DNA of 64,000 bases, taken from Bugula neritina (taxonomy: Eukaryota; Bryozoa; Gymnolaemata; Cheilostomatida; Bugulidae). The DNA is taken from positions 6,382,429 through 6,446,428 of the forward strand of contig OZ037769.1 of assembly GCA_964035545.1 (NCBI GenBank), read 5' to 3'. The notes beneath the pieces are model-generated. The model made no database searches. It worked only from the letters and a program-made list of their open reading frames with translations, and had not been told where the DNA came from. The translations under genes and the position numbers were made by a program. This document shows, piece after piece, positions 43,891-56,400 of this stretch; positions within the stretch are counted from its first letter, which is position 1, and each line of letters starts with the position of its first letter.

Positions 43891-46800
43891 TCTAGAAGTA
43901 ACCTTTCAAAAAGTGCTCAAAAAATTAACTTATTACACTTTACTATATAGGTGGCCATTCAAGAATGTTGTTCCTATTTAAAAATTTTGTGCTGATTCTA
44001 AATTTACAAACTCTAGAATTCCATCTCTACCCAAACTCAAGTTATTGCAAAAAACAAATCCACATCTTCAATGGATAATAAAAATAAACGCAGATCATGC
44101 AAAATAGCATTAACTATTAACTAGCTGTCTATAAACAACAATATTTTGCAAGAAACCAAAATTGGTTGTTTCTTTTTTAATATTCTATACTGATTTTGAA
44201 TCTATAAATTGCAAAGCATTATTTTTATTCAAAGCCAAGTTGTCAATAGAAATACATGTTTGCTATATGAATGACACATTACATTTAGCAGAAGCATATA
44301 TAATAAGTATATGAAAGAACCTAGTTATGTAAGATCAACTGCTTTTAATGCTGATTGTCAAAGAATTATATATATATATATATATATATCTGGTATAATG
44401 TGTGAAAGATTGCTCACTAAACAAAGTGCTCAAAAGTTTTATAAAAAATGTCAAGTTGAATACTAAAATTTATAAGTTGAAATATGATCACTTGTTTTGA
44501 TATTAATTTGAACTTATTCGTTTCAAAAATTTTTCATGAAAAACTGTGTGCTACTTGCCAGGGTACCTAATTCAAGCTGACGGATGAGGCAACATTTTTT
44601 TCATAAATTGTGAGACTGAATGTTTTAGAACAACACAAGTAGTAGAATAAAATTGACAATAAAGCAGTGCCTATAACATGTACAGGGTTGTGTGGATCTC
44701 TTATTCAAAGTACTGATGTTGGGTTTATACGTAATATGTTGCTTTTTAATAAGTGCAGGTTGCAATGTTTAGACTTTAGATGATGGTCTATAGCTGGTGG
44801 CGATTGTTTCCCATGTTACATCATATCTTATGCTATTATCTTTAAGGTGTTATACGTGTTTTCTTAGATTTGTGAAATGTGTGCAGTTACAGTGTTCAGT
44901 AGTTCTAGCATGGCTATATGGCTCCTCTCCTATGTCTCATTGAACCTCCTTGACAGCAATCATAGGCCAATAAAAATTGGGTAACAACTCTCTTTATGCA
45001 AATCGAAGTAGTAAACCACCCCCTAAAGAAAATTGAAAATGTTTCAAAGTATTATGTCAACTATCTACCTTTCCAGCAAATGAAGAGTACTTCAATAGTA
45101 AAGCACATATGTACTAAAAAGCCTTAGACAACAATAGTTACAGGTGTACGTAAAAATACGGGAAGCAGGCTACCTACCCCACAACATCAATCGGAAGAAG
45201 AATTAGAACATGGTTCAACCCAACCTAGCTTCAGTAAGCATGTAACAACTAAAACAAATATGCACATCCTCACCATAATATCTCAATTTTTTACACCAAA
45301 ATATAAGGATATAACTAGACATGCAAGGGTTAAACGGTTATGGTAACAAATGGTGAGAAGCTCAAGTTAGGCTTCTTTCACATGTCTGGTATGATCAGCA
45401 GAGACAGCTCTTAAAAAACAGTCCATCATTTATCAATTTTCTAAACATTCTACTAGCACTAAGAAAATGTGCAACTGTATAATATAGTTTAATCTATCTG
45501 CCTTTTGAATAGGAAAAGGTTTAAATCTTAGCAAGATCTACCAGGCCTCAGTAAAATTTTAAAGTGCTAACCACATACACCTTGCCTCATTTTAAACTGA
45601 ATTTAAAAGCCAGCATTCAAATTACACTAGTTTTTTAAAAAACATTATGATGATCAACTTTTAAATTAAATAACATATCGGTTTGTTTGAGATTTTTGCA
45701 AAATTCTATATAAACTTGTAGTAGCTATATTGTTGAATTCACTCAAGTATTTGCACGGGTTCTTGGCCATTATGAGAACACTTGCTAGTACTTTGTAGAC
45801 GTTTTGAATTTAAAAGTTGTGTTAAATTGTAACAGAGACTGCAGTGCCAATTATATATAGTCGGTCAGGTTGCATAGAGCTGTCACAGTGACCATTTATA
45901 AACTGAAAGACTATAGCAAGTGCATTTATATAAATGCTTATTTACAAACTTTTCTATTTAAGTAGTTGCAGTTGTGATTTGAAGTATACTTTCCAAGTTG
46001 TTCGAAGCTTTCAGCACATTATGAATGTTTTTTCAAGAAAGAGTAAATTGGTTACTTTCTTTTTCCATAAAAGTGCTAATCAAATCACAACCTGGTAAAG
46101 CATGAAAGCCAGGAAGTGCTGCACTGCACACAACTCATGTCCAAGTTCACTTGCAGCAAAATTCACATCTAAATATTTCATGTATAATCACCACGTTCTG
46201 TGAATGAATATAAATTTTCAAATGGTAATATGTAGCAATAATGTGACTTTATTCTTATACATTTGATTGAGAGAGAACATTCTTTAGAACACATTTTGCA
46301 TGTAAGATCATGGGTGTAAGCATGTGTCTCATTACACTATATATACTTCGGTTTTCTTATAAAATCTGCCATGTTTTGAAAGTTCTAGCTAAATGCAGTT
46401 TTCCTCGAACCCAACAGCTATGAAAATATCTCTCTATAGCCGTTTTCACCTTATGTTTTTCACAAAAAATGCACCATAATTTTTCTTGTTGCTAATTGCC
46501 AGGAAATTGTGAACATTGACTAGAAAATTTTTGATTTGAACCAAAACAGGTGTTCAATGACCACATATCATAGCATGCCTTGATCTTTCCATATTCTTAA
46601 AACTGGTTTCTAGATTAGTCACAAAAAAAATCTATCCTGAATGAAGAATAGGAATGGGCCTTTACAATAATTCCTGTAAAAAATGTGTAATTAATTGGAA
46701 TGCCAGTGAAATTTCTTGCTCTCATCAAAACAAACAAAGTTAACCAATGTGCCTATAGTTGGAAAACCATTGCATTAGTCATGTATATGTAGCTGTTTTC

Positions 46801-47716
46801 CTTTTATGGCTATGACAAACTTGCACACGAAAGTCAACATGATTTCCTCATGTGTATGATTTCAATATGACTAAGTTATATAAATAGTTTTTCACACCAT
46901 CAGCTTCCTGAAATGATTTATTCATTGAAGTATATTTTACTCTCAGCTCTCATTCTATGCTACACTTTCAGTCAGCTAACATGTAGCATAAACTGCTGAG
47001 TAACATTTTACTTATGTTGTCAAATTGTTTGTTGCATTTAAATCAATATTATCATAGTAAAGAATAAATACCTACCTAATAAATACCTATCAAAATTATA
47101 AGCTCCATTCCTGGATGGTCTAACAAGGTAATTATTGTTATTGTAGTATTTTTGACAATTATTTATGGCATTTGTATTATCCTTTTTAATAATTTAGATG
47201 GTGTATACTGATTTTTATAGCAAGACTTGCTCTTTACTTGAAGCTTATTAGTTAGTGTCAAATTATCACTGATAAAAGTTTTATCACATATTATCATTCA
47301 TTATGGCATACCGGTATTCACAATTTCATTAATTGTAGTTTTCACTACAGTTTTACCAATAAAACATCAGTAGAGACTGAAGACCACATTGTGTCTGTTT
47401 ACAAACCAGAGATGATAGTTTACAGAATGTATCAGCATGCAAACAGAATGTAGGAACAGCTTTTACTTTTTGAACTTTAGCCATTTCAGCAAAGATAATG
47501 TTAGGTTTTTTGGCAGGAGAATGTGCGAAGCATAGCAGTCAGCCGTCAATTCTTTTTCAATAGATTTTGCGGGAGCACATATATAAGTTCATAAGATTAA
47601 GTTTAACATATCAAGTAGGTGTTATGAGCCTACCAGAACCAGATTCTAAAGTGGTCTGCAAGTACAGAGTGATTTTAATGGAATTGGAAGCGGGTAATCA
47701 TGATGTGAGTCATTTT
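43891..47716. other. AT-rich spacer between copies 3 and 4
   Basis: 3.8 kb without a convincing gene. It contains a TA microsatellite and no recognisable coding sequence. Confidence 0.5.
44366..44391. repeat. (TA)n microsatellite
   Basis: About 12 TA units in otherwise unremarkable AT-rich spacer. Confidence 0.9.
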
Positions 47717-47944
47717 TATCATATTATAGCAATGAAAGTAAGGAAGAAGTTTAGATAATAGCAATGAAAATAGGAGTCCAATGTAAATTTCCTCTCCAAG
47801 CACTTATAAGCACTGCTATAACTAGTCAACTTAAAAATTTGACTAGTTATAGCAGTGCTTATATGCGCTTGGACAGGAAATTTTCATTGGACTGTATTTT
47901 CATTGCTATCATCTAAGCTTCCTCCTTACTTTCTAATGTGATAG
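47717..47944. repeat. Long inverted repeat (about 110-bp arms, short loop)
   Basis: The left arm 47717-47829 is repeated as its complement in 47841-47944 with few mismatches and a loop of about 11 bases. The inner 21 bases on each side, AAGCACTGCTATAACTAGTC and its complement, are perfect. A transcript would form one long hairpin. Confidence 0.8.
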
Positions 47945-48187
47945 CAAAAATGTTGCCTGAAATTGGATATATTTTTATAACGCCAACACATGCTTAGGTA
48001 ACCATTAGCTTAAATTTGTTAGTTCTGTGATAGTTCACCTGCTCAGACTGATACCCGGTGTTAGTTTTTCTGGTATACTCAATCAGTCTAGATTCTAAAA
48101 CAGCTTGTCTTAGTTTTCTAATAAAAAACTATTATTATAACTCAGCTGACAATGGAAAAACTCAGGTGTCTCTTTGTGATAAGGAAG

Positions 48188-48195
48188 TATAAATA
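48188..48195 (+). promoter_or_regulatory. TATA box, array gene copy 4
   Basis: TATAAATA in the same block (GGAAGTATAAATATATGAGC). The untranslated exon ends at 48401. Confidence 0.7.
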
Positions 48196-48434
48196 TATGA
48201 GCAGTATGTCAGTGAGAGGTTGTAACTGAAAACAAGTGTATTCCAAAACTTAAAACTTTGCTATTTAATTTTCACACAAACATCCTCTACTTTTCTACAG
48301 CTCAAGGCAAGTTTGTCAGCTCTCTTATTACAAGTTGTAAGACACATCTCTACGTACTGTTTATGATACACAGATTACTGCAGTGAACTGTTCAGCACCT
48401 GGTAAGTTACAACTTATAACAGTATTGATAAAAC

Positions 48435-48769
48435 TGTGGTGGCTCGTGGAGCTACCAGCGTAATAACGGGGAAATGTTATTTCCCCCATGAGTGCAGCAC
48501 GGGGTCAATGAGATGACCCGGAACAGCAGACAACCAATCAGCAGGACTGACAGTTTTTAGTAGTTTTAGTTAGTTGAGTTCAGGCTGGTGACTTGTATAG
48601 ACCGTATCAATTAGCTGAATGTATTTGTGTTACTGTAGTTTCTTGTGATGTATTCTTGTGTATAAAATATGTTAGTATTAACTCGAATTATCCTGGCGAA
48701 GTTTCTCTAGCATAGTAACTAAGACTCTCTTGATTGCACACCAACCCACAAATTCTGGAAATTACAACA
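48435..48769. repeat. Solo LTR in the 5' UTR intron of array gene copy 4
   Basis: 335 bp with TGTGGTGG...TTACAACA ends, absent from the same intron of copies 2 and 3, where the sequence runs straight through. Flanks AAAC and ATAC look like a 4-bp ATAC duplication with one change. TATAAAATA occurs near 48661. No coding sequence. Confidence 0.7.
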
Positions 48770-48992
48770 ATACTTCTAACTATTCTAACCTTAAAACAAG
48801 AAATGGTGTTTCTCTAAGATAAATTTAACTATAGCAGCTAAATTCTTCAACTTAAATATAATACAGTCCAGCAATAGAATAAAATAATTGAACAGTTCTT
48901 TGTAATTAAAATTGAACTATTAATATGTTACCTTTTAGATTGTCAAGTTTAATTGCTACTTAGGATAAATCTACAGAACATTTTCTGAAGAA

Positions 48993-51900
48993 ATGGAAGA
49001 CCAATATGTAGTAAGTCACTATATTCAATCGAAAAAAAAATAGTTTAAATTATCCATGGCTTGAGATATTTGAACTGAAAACACATGCACTCATGAACCT
49101 ATAATAGTTTAGAATAACATAAAATAAAGATTTTATATCAACTTTCACAAATAGTTGGCAAGTTGCAAGATAGAAATGTTTCTAAAGTTGAATAGAAGAA
49201 AATTTTCTGAATTCTGCATACATGTATATACAATTATATTTTCTTGATTGCAAAACCCAACCCTAAACTTTGCAGTTTGTTTTTGTCTGTTTGAATATAG
49301 TGAGTTTAATAAAAGATCACTACTTACAGTTAAACTCAGTGTAAGTTTTTCAACCGAGTCATTATAGGATATTTTTATAAAATTTGATTTGCGTACCAAT
49401 ATAATGCTATGCTAGTGCTTACTTTATAAGCTTATATTTACAATTACTTTATGATTATCCTGTACATACACCTATTGTAGATCACAGTAGAAGAGTTGAA
49501 GGAGTTCAAAATAGCCTACTGCCGTGCACCTGGTGGAAAATATAACCTAGAAGCCCCAATACCTTTTCTGAAAAAGTTAGCTGATGGATATCTAGACAAA
49601 TATAATACCACTGGTGATTGGACGGATATTCTCAAGGTAGTAAGCAAACAGAAGAAACTGAAAAAATGTATTTTGCATTAAAATCTCCGCAAACAAAACC
49701 TACAATTCCAGTATTTGCTGCAGTATGCATACAAATATTATTTTAACAACAAAGGAAACTGAGGATTATGTTTCTTTTGGCACTGGTACTGGCAAAATTG
49801 GCACATGTAAAAATGGCACAGGCAACAATGGCACTGGTAATAAGTGCACAAATGGAAAAGTAGAAAAAAATGGCACACTGATGTCAAATTTTCCCAAACC
49901 CCCCCCCCCCCCGAACACAAACCTTCAACCATTAAATCCCAACCCCAAACTAAAATCCCTATTCCCAAAGCTAAACCCTCATCTTAAACACCCAACCTTA
50001 CCCCTAACCCTAATATTGGAAATGTGCCATTTTCACTTACTTTGCCATTTTTACCAGACACCCTTATGTATATGATAGTCAGAAAAGTATCCTTAGACTT
50101 TTATTTTACTATGTATTTCAATTTTTTTAGGCTATTGACACTGATTGATAAGAAAACCTATAGCTTTGTCACTGTAATATATCACTTTTCAAATTCATTT
50201 TAGAGCCATGCTTTGTGTAACTCCATCTCTAAGCGAAAGGCTGGTGAAGCTGAATTGTGGAATAGAAAAGCTTTTGAAGCACAAAAGGCTTATTGGAAAG
50301 AAAATGGAGTTTGGAGCTACGAGATTCAACAATATGTGACTAGTCAACTAGTTGACCAGCTAGAAGAAATAAGGGAAGAGTGTAGAATGCAGATTAATCA
50401 TATTGAACGCTTAGTTGCACAGTATGATGACAACAAGATAACTCAATCTAACTTTACTGAGCAGTTTGTTTCCGGCGTCAAACAAATTTCGCTGAGTAGT
50501 TCTCAGAAAATGGCAGCGTTTGCAAAAAAGGTGTTTGAGTTCAGTGTCGCTAGTCTGTCCATTCTTCCACCTTGTAATTTTTGTGTAGTGGCACTGGGTT
50601 CTCTAGCTAAAGGCGAAGCAACACCCTACTCAGACTTAGAGTATTTGTTTCTAATTAAATCTTCCAATTGTGAAACAATCGCTTATTTTGAAAAACTTGC
50701 TCTTTCAAGCTATTTCATCATTGGAAACCTACAAGAAACAGATTTAGGGTACATGTCGATAGCAGAGCTGAAAGGGTGGTTTGATGACACACAAAAAAGT
50801 GGTTTCAAAATTGACGGCTTAAAAGATGGAGCTGGAAACATTCCAACTGGCAATGGATCTACTTCTCAGCAAAACCATTTTATCGTTACTCCAATGTCTC
50901 TAATTCACAAATACAAATCAGTTTTAGATGACCCTCAAAGTGATGCTATTGTTGGAGATCTTACTGCTAAATTACAGTTCACCAGACTAGTATACTGCCA
51001 CGGAGACGGTGCGGAAAAACTCTTGGAACAATTCACAGAACAAAAGCTTATGCTACAGCCTAATGACAGAAGGCAGGAAGTCAACAGAGAAATGTTTATT
51101 GCTGATGCAAAGAAATATGGCTTTACACCTACGGAAGAAATGATAAATAATGGATTTTCAATCAATACAAAAAAGGAGCTATATCGATATCCATCAATAT
51201 TACTTTACAACATTTTGATATTATTCAACATATCATTAACACATTCATGGGAAAGCTTGAACAACCTCAAAGAAATGAATCATATTTCTGTCTCTATACA
51301 CGAGCACATTCTATTTTTGTTGGCATGCGCATGTTACCTAAGACTTTCAACATATCATTTTTATGATTCAGCTGAAGAAAGCTTGTCGGTGCTTTCAGTG
51401 AACTATTTTACTTACCATGATGTTCAGAAGACTAGCATAGCAGAGATAAAAACTAGAAAAAAATGGTTCCTTCCGCAAAAACTGTTTAACCTGCATTGTG
51501 AGTATTCAATACCCTTAAAGAAGCACATTAGTGCGTGCAAGATTGACAATATCGAAGATGCTATAAGAGCAGCTGTGCAACAACCTAATTGGTTAGTGAG
51601 ATTTCAAACTTTTCATTGTTGCAATCGTTGGTCCAAAGGACAAGGTCTTCTTCGAGAACACATTAATTTAGAAACAGTTTTAAGAAATCCCGAGCAAACC
51701 ATCGACACAATTTACAGTTTAGTGAACTATGGCTTTGAAGAGTTGTGGAACACCATCAGGGCTTTAACTTATTCGTTAAGTCAAGAAAGAAAAAACAAAG
51801 AAGCCCTGGCTTACCACTTGATCATTCAAACAATGATAGAATCAGATTTGAGTGAAAAAAGCAATGGAGAGCAACAGTTAACCATGGCTGAGTCAAAAGC

Positions 51901-53083
51901 AGAGGCTGGTATGTGCTTTTATGGGTTGACTGATTTCAACAAAGCTATAGAGGAATATAAAAGTTCACTGCAGATTCGAAGTGCGTTTTTATCAAGTAAC
52001 CATGAGCAGTTGGCAAAGATGTACCTCTGCCTTGGAAGATCTTACTTAATGCTGTACAGATATCAAGAGGCTCACACTCATCTTTTCATTGCGCTGCAAA
52101 TCTGTCATAATCAAGCATTGAAGGAAGTTGAATACAACTACTATGGTGAAATTGTACATTCAGAAACTCCAATTCAACCTGTAGTTGGTCTCTTGAAAAA
52201 AAGTCCACAAGACAGGCTTCGTTATTTGAACAATTCATCTATTCTACTCGCCCATGTTTTGTGGACCATTGGATTGAACTATTTTTACACAAAGTACTTT
52301 GAGCTTTCGTTTTGTTATTTTAGCAAAGCCCAAGAGATGTTTTATGCTTGTTATGGAAGCAGAGCTTGTCATAGAGACATTTCCCATCTATTTTATGCTT
52401 TGGCTTGTGCTAGTTCTATGTTGGGACATCATGACGAAGCTGAGGAATATTTCAAACGGGGGATTGCAATGACAATTCAAATCTTTGGAAAAACAAACCG
52501 ATTCAAAGCTGCTGTATTACATTATTTTGCCATGAATGATTCGAAGATTTACCATAAAATTATATTCAGGATGTTTTTTAGTCTACCACGCTACCGCGTA
52601 GCACACTCTGAGTCTGCAACAGTTATAAGTCGATATGGATTGCATCTCACACACACTGGTGAGTATCCTCTAGCTGAAAATGTACTAAAAATAGCACTAC
52701 AGATGTACCATGCCAGTGCTAATGTTGGAAATAGCAAATATCCAGCCGGGTACATTTCTGTCACATTATCACATTTGGCTTTAAACTACTGGAAACAAGG
52801 AAAGATTCAGCTTGCCAAGAAGACTTTTGAACAATCTTTAGAGCCTCTCAATGAAATCGAGAAACTAATGCCTAATTCTGCTGATCTAGAGAGAGGAGAA
52901 ATCCTTCAAATGATGGGTGCCATGCACTTATCTCTTTTACAATATCACAATGCGATTGTTTACTTCCGTGAAGCAAAACAAAAATTTGTGTCTGCTTGCC
53001 ATGATCCAAATCATCCTAAAATTTATGAGGTTGAAAATCTAATTCGGTCTACATCAAGTCATCTTCAAAACCGAAGACTATAA
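48993..53083 (+). CDS. NTase-TPR array gene, copy 4 (intact, most diverged)
   Basis: Exons 48993-49010 (MEDQYV, donor GTAAGT), 49481-49636 and 50204-53083 encode about 1017 aa and end in TAA. The architecture is the same as copy 3: two small phase-0 exons, helical N-terminus, the G-S-x10-D-x-E nucleotidyltransferase signature, and at least seven TPR units. It differs from the other copies mainly in the region after the nucleotidyltransferase and in the TPRs, and ends two codons later with a different C-terminus. TATAAATA is at 48188-48195, the untranslated exon ends at 48401, and the next exon starts at 48939. A 335-bp solo LTR sits in the 5' UTR intron and a foldback element in the second coding intron. 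It lies tail to tail with IAH1, about 400 bp apart, and marks the right end of the array. Confidence 0.85.
49776..50058. mobile_element. Foldback element, copy C (second coding intron of gene copy 4)
   Basis: Arms of AATGGCAC units on the left and GTGCCATTTT on the right. The C-rich centre includes a C14 run and CCCTAACCCTAA near 50001-50012. Borders approximate. Confidence 0.75.
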
Positions 53084-53499
53084 TATTTCGGTATGCAAAG
53101 AGATAACAAATTTTTTAAATGCTTTACTTTTGTGTCTTTATCAGCAATGTAACTTAACATAACATATATTCTGTAGAGTTGGGTCTGTAACAAAATGTAT
53201 TTTTCAAGTAGATATGCATACAACTTTTAAAAAAACATTATGTAATGTTCTATTAAAATTTTACAAAAAATTGTGGCTTTGGAATCACATACCATCCTAA
53301 TCTTGCAGAATATACTTTATTGATATCATAGGATTAAATTTAATAAATTAACAATGTGAGATGTAATTTAATAAAAACATTAAACATTTGCTAACTTTCA
53401 ATAGCGTGAAATGAATAATACGATAGAGTGTAGTGTAGCATTATAGCACCAGGTTTTATAAAAATTGCAGAATAATGTTTAGCCTTAGGCCCTCATATT
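53084..53499. other. Convergent intergenic region, array gene copy 4 / IAH1
   Basis: About 415 bp between two stop codons facing each other. It must contain both 3' ends. TTTATT at 53316-53321 could be the IAH1 poly(A) signal; none was clear for copy 4. Confidence 0.5.
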
Positions 53500-56400
53500 T
53501 TAGTGAACATTCTGGAAGGACTCAGCCGGGTCATCCTTGTTTACACTACTCCATTCAGGGAACTTTATGCAACAGTCTGAACAGATTTGGTCGAGCTTAG
53601 GTAGAAGTAACTGTGCTAACAAGTTGCCACCTTCAGTAGCTAAGTGTAACCCATCTAAATTTACATACTTCTTCCAATCCTAACAAGTAGAACCAAATAA
53701 ATTGCAACTATAAATGGGTCATTGCATTCAAATTAACAAGCAATTACTGTTATATTGCTGGCCTTGTAAGTTGTATAGTTCAAAACCCTAACTTATGGAA
53801 TTATTGATTATGAATAGACTTCTCCTATAAACTTTCATAGTTCTCGTTTTAGTTGACAGTTACACTGCTTGATTTGATTGAATATCAGCAATAATACTGC
53901 AAAATAACTGCACCCACCAGAACTTAAACTGCATTCTTTCGACTTGCAAGGCAGTGTGCTACCCTTATCCACTGTAGCAGCTACTGCAGAACCTCATTAC
54001 CACAAGTGCAGCATACATACTATGATCAAATGATATCTGTTAATTTTAATTTACATTGAAAATTTAAAGTGTGTGCTCGCGGGCGGCCTTCGTGTGTGAA
54101 AATTACTTTATTTTATACATTATATTTTACATGCTATTCACCGAGTGCGTTTATTTTGCACATAACAAGTTTTAATGCTCTCCGCTGCTATTTCAATGGA
54201 ATGACATCAAGTTCCCGACTAGAACTTCTCTTGTATTGTTGAACTGACATGTTTTGATTTTAGCAGAAATTTATAAAATATGTGGAGCTACAAGAATTAG
54301 CCAGTTTTGCTAGATTGGCATTGGCGTGAAAACTTGAGGTTTCGACACCTTTTAGTTTGCCGTCAAATAAACATAAATAATGTCATAATATGACCAACTT
54401 GAGGAAACATAACAAATTATCCGAATTAGGCATTTGTCGAACCTTTCAATACAGCGGAAATAAAATCGCGCAACTCATATGATTTTCTAATATGAGAAAA
54501 CACAGAGCTGTCTAAAACTCTAACATACATTTGTCAAAATTAACTTTTATAAAGTCATCATTGAGAGGGAAGATTTATACAGTACCGAAAGTTGAAGCAA
54601 TATTACGTTACGTCCTAGCATCATATGAATGTACAACTACATTTTGAGCCAGTATGAAAGACCATATCACCAATGGCAATCTATGGTTTTAAATAACACT
54701 CCAGTGTCCCTTACACCTCAACAGCAAAACTGAGATGAAAATATGCGTAAGGAATTTCACGGGTGTTTGTAGCTAAACCTTACATAAAAGGAGTAGTTTG
54801 CTCCTACCTCATGCTTCATCATTTCACTAAAGAGATCAATGCAGGCTACATTGAGCTCACTGGAAACTTCACAGCAAGCCCCTGCATATTTTACTAGGTT
54901 GGTGTTCAACAGCGAGAGCTCAGCAGCTGCAAGTGCACAAAAACAGCACTTAAACAGAACAGCATCACTTAATACTACAGCAGCAGATGTTAGTCAGCAT
55001 GTAACATCTTCAACAAGTTAATGAACGACACCTTTTAAAACATTAATGTGTTTTTTATTATCTTTAACATGTAACTAAGGTCTAAAACCACACTCATTAA
55101 AATACTAATACTAGTGCATAACACTTATGAAAGATACACTTGATTTCCTGTTTGTAATAGTCTGTGAGGACAAAATTGCAGAAAATTTATAAGGAAATTC
55201 TTCAATCAGGATTTTAAGAGTTGAGACTACATCATAGTTTAACATCATTTGACACCTATTTATATCTGTAATTGATTCAAATTGAAGACGTTAAGCAATC
55301 ACATGATATGACAGAGCCATATCAGATTATGCCAAACTATTTCCATTTCTATCTTCTTACGACGGAAATGTGCTTTTAGAGTAGCCTATAGTATGTTAGT
55401 TAGAATCCGCAAGTTCCAAGCCGGACAGTAAAAACCCGTTCGAGTGCACAACTCCCAAGAAAAGCAGTCAGGGTGTGCATGCATTGATTATAATGATATC
55501 GTAATAGGGTGCTTGAAAACCGAAGTCTTAGGGATCTGTCATACAAAGTTCTAATAATACTATCTTACTAGCAGAGCAGCATGATATGCTATAAAATCAG
55601 TAGGCTGTGAAAGCATGGCTGAATATAAAAAGTTTATTATTACATCTTGTTTATTGTTACATCTTGAGAGTGGAACAGACTAGACTTAGACTATATTGGA
55701 AGATACTAACCCGTCAGCTTCTTGCATTTATCCCACAATTCTTCATCAACAGGGGGAGGAGCAACTAGTATTATACACTCTTTTCGAATGCCCAATTTCT
55801 AGAAGTCAAAATATAAAATAAAAATACATGCATAATGATAACTTTGCTGTCTGTGTTCGGGGAGATAACCTTGGCTGTTTACAGAAATTCCATTGCTAAT
55901 AAAAAAAGTTAGCTTTTTGTATTCTTGTTGGCTTCTTGCTGTATTATTGCTGGCTATAAATGCAAAACCCATAGTTTATAGTACAAATACAGCTTCTTGT
56001 TATTGTTCAGTTCTTGTTACCAAGAACATGTTCAAGGGAGCTGATATTTAGTGCAAATCAAAGTCAAAGAAACAAATCCAAAACTAATGGATTTAATATT
56101 ATCCTTGTTGCTAATCCACTAGAGCATTTCTGGCACAATCTGAGACGTGAATTTTAACTAATTTGATGAAACTGGCGACAGAATTTAACTGTAGGTAGCA
56201 AAAACTTCTTGCTATAAGATGTGTACGTATATATAAGTTATAACTTACTTACTATAAGATGATGCACCATGTACGTCAGCGCTGATTTGTACTCTTCTAA
56301 TGGCACATGCTGCTGGGGGTTCATATCCTTGCGGTTGGCATCATTTGAGCCAAGAAAGAGTGTGACGGCAGCACATTCTTTAGCAAACTCTAAGACATGA

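Noticed and set aside
47567-47758. 63-codon open frame
   Set aside because: It overlaps the left arm of the long inverted repeat and has no recognisable domain.
47717-47944. Conventional microRNA precursor
   Set aside because: Arms are far too long and too perfect for a typical animal microRNA; kept as an inverted repeat only.
49995-50012. CCCTAA repeats as an interstitial telomere
   Set aside because: Only a few units inside a foldback element core; too short and part of a degenerate C-rich tract.
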